A stretch of 32,322 bases of DNA from an uncultured Synechococcus sp. (GTDB lineage: Bacteria > Cyanobacteriota > Cyanobacteriia > PCC-6307 > Cyanobiaceae): positions 1-32,322 of the forward strand of contig CALGVO010000064.1 of NCBI GenBank assembly GCA_937930135.1, in the 5' to 3' direction. Each line of letters begins with the position of its first letter. Within the stretch, counting starts at the first letter, position 1. The position numbers and the translations under genes were made by a program. Below, in pieces: positions 7,993-15,422 of the stretch. The notes under the pieces were generated by a model. That model was not told the origin of the DNA. It saw only the letters and a list, made by a program, of their open reading frames with translations, and searched no databases.

Positions 7993-8007
7993 GCGACCTT
8001 CGGTCGC
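7993..8007. repeat. Perfect hairpin in the cobO-larE divergent spacer
   Basis: GCGACC (7993-7998) and GGTCGC (8002-8007) form a 6-bp stem around a TTC loop. GGTCGCTTG (8002-8010) is then repeated directly at 8013-8021. This lies about 70 bases before the chosen larE start, so it would be in the larE leader or promoter. Confidence 0.5.
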
Positions 8008-8078
8008 TTGCCGGTCGCTTGATGTTGAGGCTCCTTAGCGTGATTTCATTCGATCAATCCAGGGAGTGGGCCGGTGTG

Positions 8079-8960
8079 ATGGAGGAGACGGCTCGCACCT
8101 TTCGCCAGCTCGAACTGCTGCCTGACGCGTTGCGGAGCCAGCTCGAGCAGCTGCGCGCCTGGCTGCGCTCGCAGCAACGGGTGTGTGTGGCCTATTCCGG
8201 CGGGGTGGACAGCAGCCTGGTGGCGGCCATCGCCTGGGAGCAGCTCGGAGCTGGGGCGATCGCGATCACCGGAGTCTCCCCGGCGTTGGCGCCTCAGTTG
8301 CAGGAGGAGGCCCGGCAACAGGCCGCCTGGCTGGGCATCCGCCATCAGGAGGTGGCCACCAGCGAACTGGAGGATCCTGACTACACCAGCAACCCGCCGG
8401 AGCGCTGTTTCGCCTGCAAGCGGGAGCTGCACCGCCACTTGGCTGCCATCGCAGCCCAGGCTGGTCAGGCCCAGGTGGTGGATGGGGTGAATCACGATGA
8501 TCTGGGTGACCACCGCCCCGGCATTGAGGCGGCCAGGCAGGCGGGAGTGCGCTCGCCCCTGGCCGAACTGGGACTGAGCAAGCTGGCTGTGCGCCAGATC
8601 TCCCGCTCGCTTGGATTCCCCTGGTGGGACAAGCCCGCTCAGCCTTGCCTGGCGTCACGTTTCCCCTATGGAGATCCGATCGGCGCCGAACGCCTGCGCC
8701 GCGTTGGCGCGGCAGAAGCGTGGTTGCGGGGGCAGGGGTTTGACGATGTGCGCGTGCGTTGCCAGGGGGCAACGGCTCGGATCGAAGTGCCGAGCGACCA
8801 AATCGACACGTTCCTGCTCAGGCTCCCCCGCGTTGCCCTGGTGGAACGGTTTCTGGCGCTTGGGTTCACCAGCGTCAGCCTGGATCTTGAAGGCCTTGTC
8901 AGCGGCAAGCTGAACCGTGAGCTCGCCCTGGGGGATCACCAGCAGGTGGCGATCCCCTAG
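8079..8960 (+). CDS. larE: LarE-family ATP-dependent sacrificial sulfur transferase
   Basis: LarE proteins adenylate the carboxylates of a nicotinic-acid-derived nucleotide and insert sulfur to build the nickel-pincer cofactor. The PP-loop is VAYSGGVDSSLVAA near residue 45. Cysteines occur in RCFACKRE and in PCLASRFPYG. That three-cysteine set resembles LarE variants thought to carry a [4Fe-4S] cluster rather than sacrificing one cysteine (inference). Length from ATG 8079 (MEETARTFRQLELL) is 293 residues, typical. Upstream ATGs at 8022 and 7962 give unmatched extensions. No larB or larC is visible in this window, so the cofactor role here is unproven; many such orphan proteins are simply annotated as LarE. 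Confidence 0.88.
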   Translation: MEETARTFRQLELLPDALRSQLEQLRAWLRSQQRVCVAYSGGVDSSLVAAIAWEQLGAGAIAITGVSPALAPQLQEEARQQAAWLGIRHQEVATSELEDPDYTSNPPERCFACKRELHRHLAAIAAQAGQAQVVDGVNHDDLGDHRPGIEAARQAGVRSPLAELGLSKLAVRQISRSLGFPWWDKPAQPCLASRFPYGDPIGAERLRRVGAAEAWLRGQGFDDVRVRCQGATARIEVPSDQIDTFLLRLPRVALVERFLALGFTSVSLDLEGLVSGKLNRELALGDHQQVAIP

Positions 8961-8963
8961 CGA

Positions 8964-8980
8964 GGCCTGCCGGTCAGGCC
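8964..8980. terminator. Stem-loop between convergent larE and speD
   Basis: GGCCTG (8964-8969) and CAGGCC (8975-8980) form a perfect 6-bp stem with a 5-base loop within the 30-base gap between the two stops. It is GC-rich and has no U-tract. Confidence 0.45.
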
Positions 8981-8990
8981 GCCTTCAGGC

Positions 8991-9479
8991 TCAGGCCGCC
9001 CGGAGCTCGGCCTGGGGGTCCCGAGGGGTGTGGGCCACAGCGGCGGGGGTCTCGCGCCTGAAGCTCCGGAGTTGATGGCGACCGGCCCTCAGTTCATCCC
9101 GCAACACGGCGCAGGCTTTCTCGGGCATGGTGTGATCACCGCAGGTGAACACATCCACCGCCGCGTAGCCGCTTTCAGGCCAGGTGTGGATCGAGATGTG
9201 GGATTCAGCCAGAAGAGCCAGTCCCGTCACGCCCTGAGGTTCGAATCGGTGGGTGATCAGGTTGAGGAGTGTGGCACCAGCACGTTTCGCTGCAGTGGTG
9301 ATGGTGGTCCTCAGGAAGGCTTCGTCGTCGAGCTTGGAGGCGTCGCAGTCGTAGAGCTCGAGAATGCAGTGCTTGCCCACCATGTCGGTGGCATTGGGCA
9401 CGTCGGGACCGGTGGCTGTTGAGGAATCGGCGCCGCCCCATCCCGGGTTGGGATGCAGGCAAGACAGGGTCTGCTCCAT
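8991..9479 (-). CDS. speD: S-adenosylmethionine decarboxylase proenzyme
   Basis: SpeD makes decarboxylated AdoMet, the aminopropyl donor for spermidine. It is made as a proenzyme that cuts itself to form a pyruvoyl group. The cleavage site is in AESHISIHTWPE, between Glu92 and Ser93, and the catalytic cysteine motif is DVFTCGDHTMPEKA. The core (from about MVGKHCILELYDCD, residue 33) and the motifs match the short bacterial class. An N-terminal extension of about 32 residues and a C-terminal Ala/Pro-rich tail lie outside the core. I used ATG 9479; ATG 9383 would give the core only. The gene follows recF with a 30-base gap on the same strand. Confidence 0.95.
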   Translation of the reverse strand: MEQTLSCLHPNPGWGGADSSTATGPDVPNATDMVGKHCILELYDCDASKLDDEAFLRTTITTAAKRAGATLLNLITHRFEPQGVTGLALLAESHISIHTWPESGYAAVDVFTCGDHTMPEKACAVLRDELRAGRHQLRSFRRETPAAVAHTPRDPQAELRAA

Positions 9480-9509
9480 CAGGGTATCGAAAGAAAACAG
9501 CCACTCATC

Positions 9510-10625
9510 TTAACGCAGTTCCATGTCGGGGTTCAACAACTCCGCGTTGAGGATCTGGGATCCGGCGCGCCAGTTCCCCTCAAACGCGTCCAGGTGGGTG
9601 GCGCTGATCAGGCATTGATGCGTGCCGCCCACGGCCTCCAGCAGCGCCAGTTGGCGATGGGGATCCAGTTCTGCCAGCACGTCATCGAGCAACAGCAGTG
9701 GCGGTTCCCCCCAGAGCTCCTGCACCAGTTGCAGTTCGGCCAGTTTCAGGGCGAGCACAAGGGTGCGCTGTTGCCCGGCGGACGCGAATCGGCGCGCGGC
9801 GATGCCATCGAGCATCAGGCCGATTTCATCGCGGTGGGGGCCGACGCGACAGCTCCCCAGTCGAGCCTCTTCGGCACGCTGGGCCAGCAGTTGGGCCGCG
9901 ATCGCCTGCCGCCAGGGCTCCTCGGCTTCTTCGCCCTCCAGTCGGCTGCCCGCCTCATACCGGAGTTCGAGCGCTTCGTGGCCGTCGCTGAGCTGCTGCT
10001 GCCAGGCCGCCGCCAGGGGTTGCAGCCTCGCCAGGGCCCGGCGCCGGCGCCGATGGATCCGGGTGCTCACCAGGGCCATCTGCTGATCAAAGACCTCCAG
10101 CAGCTGCTCCCGTTCCGTTGTGGCTGTGCTCTGCCGCCGCCAGAGCTGGGCCCGTTGACGCAGCAAGCGGCCATAGCGACTGATCAGATCGCCATAGACC
10201 GGCTCCAGTTGGAGGACCACCCGATCCAGCCATTGGCGGCGCAGTGCCGGCTCTCCCCGCACCAGCTGCAGGTCGAGGGCGCTGAATCCGACGCAACGCA
10301 GGGGCCCGATGAGATCGAGCTGACGCTCCAGCACCCGACCGTTGCGACGGGCCTGCCGACCTCCCTTGCGTCGCAGTTCCAGTTCCAGCTGATCCTGTTC
10401 CGCTGCCGTGGCCCGGAGCACGGCCCTGGTCTGGTTCCAGTGGATCAGATCCTGATCCTGGCTGGCGCGATGGGAGCGCAGGCTTCCGAGCAGCTCGACC
10501 GCTTCGAGGAGATTGGATTTCCCCACCCCATTGCGGCCGATCACCAGAAGTCGAGGTGCCTCGATCGCGAGCCGCAGGTGGCCGTAGTTCCGGAACCCCT
10601 GCAGCTCGAGCTGGTGTAGCCGAAT
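9510..10625 (-). CDS. recF: DNA repair/replication protein RecF, apparent ATT start
   Basis: RecF is an SMC-like ATPase that helps load RecA at single-strand gaps. Walker A is GRNGVGKSNLLEAV (about residues 30-43), the signature is SAGQQRTLVLALKLAEL, and Walker B is LLLLDDVLAELD. The start is unusual. The conserved first strand and loop (RLHQLELQGFRNYGHLRL) lie in frame upstream of GTG 10544, the nearest standard start. Between that segment and the in-frame stop at 10647-10649 there is no ATG, GTG or TTG. ATT 10625 falls exactly where relatives have Met and gives 371 residues, the normal length. Using GTG 10544 would remove the first beta-strand, so I prefer ATT. A sequencing error is the main alternative. 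Confidence 0.9.
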   Translation of the reverse strand: MRLHQLELQGFRNYGHLRLAIEAPRLLVIGRNGVGKSNLLEAVELLGSLRSHRASQDQDLIHWNQTRAVLRATAAEQDQLELELRRKGGRQARRNGRVLERQLDLIGPLRCVGFSALDLQLVRGEPALRRQWLDRVVLQLEPVYGDLISRYGRLLRQRAQLWRRQSTATTEREQLLEVFDQQMALVSTRIHRRRRRALARLQPLAAAWQQQLSDGHEALELRYEAGSRLEGEEAEEPWRQAIAAQLLAQRAEEARLGSCRVGPHRDEIGLMLDGIAARRFASAGQQRTLVLALKLAELQLVQELWGEPPLLLLDDVLAELDPHRQLALLEAVGGTHQCLISATHLDAFEGNWRAGSQILNAELLNPDMELR

Positions 10626-10709
10626 CGGTCCGGGTGCGACGTGTCGCTAAGGTACAAGGCTTGGGGAGATCTGCGGATGCATCCCCTCTGCAGCGGCATC
10701 GGCCGATGT

Positions 10710-10783
10710 GGGCATGTAGCTCAGTTGGATAGAGCATCAGATTCCGGTTCTGAGGGTCGGGGGTTCGAGTCCCTCCATGCTCG
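10710..10783 (+). tRNA. tRNA-Arg (anticodon CCG)
   Basis: A full cloverleaf is readable: acceptor GGGCATG (10710-10716) pairs with CATGCTC (10776-10782), with discriminator G10783. The D-arm is GCTC...GAGC. The anticodon stem TCAGA/TCTGA holds loop TTCCGGT, with anticodon CCG reading CGG. The T-arm is GGGGG-TTCGAGT-CCCTC. CCA is not encoded. It lies divergent from recF. Confidence 0.97.
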
Positions 10784-10800
10784 TCACAAGGCGTCGCGAC

Positions 10801-11262
10801 TCAGCGAAGCCACAGCCCCATGGCTCGGATCCCGCCGGGGTCGAGCACGAATCCCTGGTCTTTGAGGGCCTGGAGTGCGGCCGGTGGGGCTGAGATCGAG
10901 ATGCTGCACCCCGGCAGGTCCCGCCGCAGGATCGCCAGGGATCGGTGGACCAGCACGGCCATCACCTGCCCCTGGCTGTCGCCCGGATGGGCGCAGAGAT
11001 TCCAGAGATTGGCATTCAGGGCCCGATCACTGGTCGCCCGCACAAAGCCGGCGAGCATGTCGTCGTGCTCTCGGCGCACGCTGAGGCACCAGAGGCTGCG
11101 CTCCAGGGCCGCCATCCAGCGTTCCTCGGGGATGGAGGGTTCGCCGCAGGCCTGGAGCAGGGCGTCGATCGCCCTGGCGGTCGGCTGGCTTTCGGGCTCC
11201 AGCACATAGCCGGGGGGAAGGGCCGGGACGGCCGGTTTGGAGCGAAAGGGAAGCAGCGCCAC
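10801..11262 (-). CDS. GNAT-like N-acetyltransferase
   Basis: A 153-residue protein with the general GNAT pattern: a central strand (LAGFVRATSDRALNANLWNLCAHP), a helix after it (MAVLVHRSLAILRRDLPG) and a terminal strand-loop (ISISAPPAALQALKDQGFVLDPGGIRAMGLWL). The acetyl-CoA loop, normally Q/R-x-x-G-x-G/A, reads SQGQVMA and is only partly conserved. The start is GTG 11262, immediately after the ppc stop (TGAGTG), so it is likely translated with ppc. Substrate is unknown. Similar small acetyltransferases appear beside ppc in related cyanobacteria by recollection. Confidence 0.75.
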   Translation of the reverse strand: MALLPFRSKPAVPALPPGYVLEPESQPTARAIDALLQACGEPSIPEERWMAALERSLWCLSVRREHDDMLAGFVRATSDRALNANLWNLCAHPGDSQGQVMAVLVHRSLAILRRDLPGCSISISAPPAALQALKDQGFVLDPGGIRAMGLWLR

Positions 11263-14200
11263 TCAGCCCGTGTTGCGCATGCCGGCGGCAATGCCATTGA
11301 TGGTGAGCAGGGCTCCGCGCAACAGTTCACTGCGGCTGTAGGTGCGGCCATCCGGATCGGTGTTGGGTGCCTCGCTCATCGGCGGCTGCCGGTTCTGATC
11401 CCGCAGTCGGCGCAGCAGCGCCACCTGCAGGAAGCCGAGTGGAACAATTGTGCGGTTGCGCAGGTCCACCGAGAGCTGCAGGGCCGGATCAGCATCGAGC
11501 AGCCGTTCCTGGCCAGTGATGTCAAGCACCAGTCGGCGGGTGAGGCCATACTCATCGGCGATCGTTGCGTAAATCCGCTCGAACGCCTCCCGGTGGTCGG
11601 CGCTGCCGAGGCTGGTCACGTAGTGGCGCGCCAGCTCGAGATCGACCTTGGAGAGAGTCATCTCCACCTTGGAGATCAGCATCCGGAAGAAGGGCCAGCG
11701 CTGGTGCAGACGGCGCAGGAGTTGCAGTTGTTCCTGGTCGTCGCCCACCTCGTCGGCCAGGGCCGTGCCGACGCCGAACCAGCTGGGAAGAAGGAACCGG
11801 CTCTGGGTCCAGCCGAACACCCAGGGAATGGCCCGCAGACTGGAGAGATCCTTGGCGCCGCTTTTGCGGCGGGCCGGACGGCTGGAGATCTGCAGCTTGC
11901 TGATCTCCTCGATCGGCGTCACCTGTTGGAAGAAGGCCACCAGGTCGGGGTTGTCGTGCACAAGGGCCCGGTAGTGACTGCGGGAGCGGCTGGCGAGCCG
12001 GCTCATCAGGTCGTTCCAGCTCGGTGTGGCGTCCAGCTGGCTGGTGACCAAACTGTTCTGCACCACGGCGGTGCTCATCGTTTCCAGGTTGTAGAGCGCC
12101 AGTTCCGGCAGGCTGTATTTCGAGGCCAGCACTTCCCCCTGTTCGGTGATCTTGATCCGACCCTGCAGGGTGCCGCTGGGCTGGGCCAGGATGGCCTGGT
12201 AAGCGGGGCCTCCGCCACGGCCGACCGAACCGCCACGGCCGTGGAACAGACGCAGGGCGATGTCGTGGCGACTGGCGAGATCCTGCAGTGCGATCTGGGC
12301 CTGATGGATCTCCCAGTTGCTGGAGAGGAAACCGGAATCCTTGTTGCTATCGGAGTACCCGAGCATCAGTTCCTGCAGGGGCTGGGCCTGTTCGCCCACC
12401 CGTGGCAGCAGCTGCCGGTAGAGCGGGTGCTCGAACAGCTGACCCATCACCTCCGGCGCCCGCTGCAGATCTTCCACCGTTTCGAACAGGGGCACCACCA
12501 GGAGATCGGCATGGTGGGCCGCCGGATCCACCAAACCGGCTTCCTTGGCGAGCAGCAGCACCTCCAGCAGATCGGAGACGCTGTGGCTCATGGAAATCAC
12601 ATAGGTGCGGCAGATCCGGCTGCCGAACTCTTCCTGGAGGCGATGCAACATCCGGAAGACCGCGATGGTTTCCGCCGTTGCCGCCGACCATTCCACCGCG
12701 GGAGGGATCAGGGGACGGCGGGTCTGCATCTCCTCGAGCAACCACTCCACCCGGGTGGTTTCGTCCATCGCCCCGTAGGCGGTGGGGAGCTTCAGGTAGC
12801 GGGTCAACTCGTCGAGGGCATCACTGTGGCGCGTGCTCTCCTGACGGATGTCGAGGCTGGCGAGCGAGAACCCGAAGATGTGCACCTGGGTCAGCAGGGT
12901 GTCGAGCGGGTCACAACTGAGCTCGGTGCTTACCAGGCTGTTGCGGATCAGTTCCAGGTCGCTGCGGAACTCGGCCACCGAGTCGTAGTGGAGGGCCTCG
13001 CCAGCGCTGGCATTGGTCGGTTGGCAGGGCACCAGGCCCTCCGGTGGAGTGCGCCAACCCGCTTCCGACAACTGCTGATTGCGCTGTTGGGTGAGCCGGA
13101 GCCGCTCCAGCGTGTAGCTGAGTTTGAGCCTGTAGGGTTCCAACCGGTATCGGGCTGCCCGCTCTTCATAGACCTCGGGGAAGCGAAGCCGGTCCATTTC
13201 CAGCGACTCCAGCAGCGGCGCGCTCACCTGGCTCCATTGCATGGAGATGCTCAGTTGGTCGCGCAGGTCCTGTACGGCCGAGACGTAGCGATCGAGCATC
13301 AGCTGCCGCTGATAACAGGCTGTTCGCCAGGTGATTTCCGGTGTCACGGAGGGGTTGCCATCCCGATCAGATCCCACCCAGGATCCGAAGGTGCAGAAGG
13401 CTGCGGGCGGCAGCCTCACATCGGGATAGTTCTGGCTGAGTGCCGCCTGGATGCGACGACGCAACTGGGGCATGGCATCGAACAGCACCTGCTGGAAGTA
13501 GTGCAGGGCGTAATCCACCTCATCCAGCACGCTGGGTTTGAACTGGTGCAGTTCATCGGTGCGCCACCACAGCCGGATCTCCTCTTCCAGTTGGCGGCGA
13601 AGGCTCGCCTGATCGCTGCTGGCTATCTCCGCCGTGCCCTGCAGCTGCTGCAGCAGGCTGGCCACCCGGCGCTGCTTGTGCCGCACGGTGTGCCGCACGA
13701 TCTCAGTGGGGTGGGCGGTGAACACCAACCGGATGTCGAGGCTCTGCAGCAGGGCTTCCAGCTGCGCTGGTGGCACATTGAGGCGCCGCAGGCGCTCGAA
13801 CAGATCCCGGAAGGTGGCCGGTTCCGTCTGGCTGGCGAGGGGCGGGGCAAAGGGGTCCACCCCATCCGATTCGGATGACTCCTGGCCGCGGCTCATGCTG
13901 GCCAGATAGCTGTCTTCCTCGATCCGCTGCTCGAGGATGTTCACCAGTTGGAAATAGAGCGAGAAGGCCCTGGCCGCGGCGATGGCCTCCACCAGATCCA
14001 TTTCACGGATCAGCTGCACCACCGCATCACTGCTGCTGCTGTTGCCGTCGCCAGCCAGGGGTTCGCTGAGCTGCTTCATCCGCAGCAGGCGTTCCGCCTG
14101 CTCGGGCGGACACTCGCTGCGGAGCACCGTTTCCCAGAGATCCTCCACCAGCTCAAGACGCTGTTGGAGGAGTTGATCGTCTCCATTGGGACGCCGTGAC

Positions 14201-14283
14201 ATCCCTCGGGAGTCGCACTCGGGGTTGAGGGCGGATGTCGAAGGCATCGGGGTGGGGCCGTCTGCGGGTCTGGAGATGATCAT
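11263..14283 (-). CDS. ppc: Phosphoenolpyruvate carboxylase
   Basis: PEP carboxylase makes oxaloacetate from PEP and bicarbonate, the main anaplerotic step in cyanobacteria. The protein has 1006 residues. Catalytic regions seen are FTAHPTEIVRHTVRHKQ (His near 191), GSWVGSDRDGNPSVT, the SNKDSGFLSSNW segment and the glycine-rich FHGRGGSVGRGGG. The C-terminus ends MRNTG, matching the conserved [Q/R]NTG tail needed for activity. The N-terminus before about residue 36 is variable, so ATG 14283 is not certain. It is preferred because it overlaps the gshA stop in an ATGA, suggesting coupled translation. No plant-type N-terminal phosphorylation site was recognised. Confidence 0.98.
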   Translation of the reverse strand: MIISRPADGPTPMPSTSALNPECDSRGMSRRPNGDDQLLQQRLELVEDLWETVLRSECPPEQAERLLRMKQLSEPLAGDGNSSSSDAVVQLIREMDLVEAIAAARAFSLYFQLVNILEQRIEEDSYLASMSRGQESSESDGVDPFAPPLASQTEPATFRDLFERLRRLNVPPAQLEALLQSLDIRLVFTAHPTEIVRHTVRHKQRRVASLLQQLQGTAEIASSDQASLRRQLEEEIRLWWRTDELHQFKPSVLDEVDYALHYFQQVLFDAMPQLRRRIQAALSQNYPDVRLPPAAFCTFGSWVGSDRDGNPSVTPEITWRTACYQRQLMLDRYVSAVQDLRDQLSISMQWSQVSAPLLESLEMDRLRFPEVYEERAARYRLEPYRLKLSYTLERLRLTQQRNQQLSEAGWRTPPEGLVPCQPTNASAGEALHYDSVAEFRSDLELIRNSLVSTELSCDPLDTLLTQVHIFGFSLASLDIRQESTRHSDALDELTRYLKLPTAYGAMDETTRVEWLLEEMQTRRPLIPPAVEWSAATAETIAVFRMLHRLQEEFGSRICRTYVISMSHSVSDLLEVLLLAKEAGLVDPAAHHADLLVVPLFETVEDLQRAPEVMGQLFEHPLYRQLLPRVGEQAQPLQELMLGYSDSNKDSGFLSSNWEIHQAQIALQDLASRHDIALRLFHGRGGSVGRGGGPAYQAILAQPSGTLQGRIKITEQGEVLASKYSLPELALYNLETMSTAVVQNSLVTSQLDATPSWNDLMSRLASRSRSHYRALVHDNPDLVAFFQQVTPIEEISKLQISSRPARRKSGAKDLSSLRAIPWVFGWTQSRFLLPSWFGVGTALADEVGDDQEQLQLLRRLHQRWPFFRMLISKVEMTLSKVDLELARHYVTSLGSADHREAFERIYATIADEYGLTRRLVLDITGQERLLDADPALQLSVDLRNRTIVPLGFLQVALLRRLRDQNRQPPMSEAPNTDPDGRTYSRSELLRGALLTINGIAAGMRNTG

Positions 14284-15422
14284 CCCAAAGCGCCCGTTCC
14301 GCTGCTCATCAAGAGCTCTTCAGCGGCCATCGCGGCAATTCCCTGCCGCATCACGTCCCTCAGGCTGGAGCCGCTGCGGATGGCCTTCAGCCAACGCATC
14401 GCCTGATTCCCTTCCTGCAGGAGTGTGTCGATCGGCCGCAGGCGCTGGCGCAGGTTCAGCTCCACCGCCAGGGGGGTGACGTCGGCCAGCAGGGCCTGAA
14501 TCCAGTCGCTGCAGCGGATCGTGCGGCCATCGCGCCAATGCCGGAGTTCGGCCTCGAGGCTCTGCCGAGCGGCTGCCGCCTCATTGGCGTCACAGAGATC
14601 GGCCAGCTCTCGCGCCGACAGCGCACTGTCGTGGAGTGGATCGAGTCCTGCGGGGCTGCGCAACAGGCTGAGTACTCTCAGTTCCAACAGGGTGGTGACG
14701 GCGAGCAGCAGCTGGGGGTCGGTGATCAGATCGCAGATGCGCAACTCGAGCCGGTTCAGATCGTGGGGACGGTTCGGTCCGTTGGGCCGCACGGAAGTCC
14801 AGAGGTGGCGCACGTTGTGCATCTGACCCAGGGCCATCTGCTCCTCCATCCAGCTCACGTAATGGCTCTGGTCGCGGAACAGGGGCACCCACTCCGGCGT
14901 GAGCGGGAACTGCAGCCAGCGTTGCGAATGGGCCGTCATCACCTGCCCTCCGAGGAAGGGCGAACTGGCACTCATCGCCAGCCAGAGGGCGGCTTCACAG
15001 CGGATCAGGCGCAGGCTCCGGAACAGGGCCTCCGACTCGGCGATGCCGAGGTTGATGTGGATGCTGGCGGTCACGACCCGAGTGCCGTAGAGGCTTTCGA
15101 TCAGGTCGTGATAGGCATTCTGTGGATCCGAGCGTTCGAAGCGGTCGGGATCGCCGAGGCTGAGGGTGCTGCCAGGCAGCAGGGTGAGGTCCCGTTGGGC
15201 CAACCACTGCCTCAGACGGCGTCGGGGGGCGATCAGAGCGTGTTCCAGCGGCTCGTAGCGCGCTTCCGGTGCTGTGACGTATTCCAGATTGCGATGGTCC
15301 GGTTCGGTGACGAAATCACCCAGGTCCCGGGCAGCTTCCACGGCGACGCCGACGTTCTCCCCGTCGTTGCGTCCGGTGAACAGCTCCACTTCAAAGCCCT
15401 TGAGCAGCAGGGAGCCGTTCAT
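14280..15422 (-). CDS. gshA: Glutamate-cysteine ligase, cyanobacterial type
   Basis: GshA joins glutamate and cysteine in the first step of glutathione synthesis. The protein is 380 residues and begins MNGSLLLKGFEVELF. It carries family segments such as HRNLEYVTAPEARYEPLE, GSTLSLGDP, VVTASIHINLGI and PNRPHDLNRLELRICD, consistent with the cyanobacterial branch of the GCS2-like ligases rather than the E. coli-type enzyme. It sits between trpE and ppc with ATGA overlaps at both ends (15419-15422 and 14280-14283), so the three genes are surely one transcriptional unit. No glutathione synthetase gene is in the window. Confidence 0.9.
   Translation of the reverse strand: MNGSLLLKGFEVELFTGRNDGENVGVAVEAARDLGDFVTEPDHRNLEYVTAPEARYEPLEHALIAPRRRLRQWLAQRDLTLLPGSTLSLGDPDRFERSDPQNAYHDLIESLYGTRVVTASIHINLGIAESEALFRSLRLIRCEAALWLAMSASSPFLGGQVMTAHSQRWLQFPLTPEWVPLFRDQSHYVSWMEEQMALGQMHNVRHLWTSVRPNGPNRPHDLNRLELRICDLITDPQLLLAVTTLLELRVLSLLRSPAGLDPLHDSALSARELADLCDANEAAAARQSLEAELRHWRDGRTIRCSDWIQALLADVTPLAVELNLRQRLRPIDTLLQEGNQAMRWLKAIRSGSSLRDVMRQGIAAMAAEELLMSSGTGALG

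Noticed and set aside
9453..10619. 388-codon + strand frame
   Set aside because: Antisense to recF; the minus strand carries clear RecF motifs.
10675..10684. GGATGCATCC palindrome between recF and tRNA-Arg
   Set aside because: Only 10 bases and not aligned with any recognisable promoter element; could be chance.
10945..13878. 977-codon open frame on the + strand
   Set aside because: It runs antisense through ppc. GC-rich coding DNA often leaves the opposite strand open, and the translation lacks recognisable domains.
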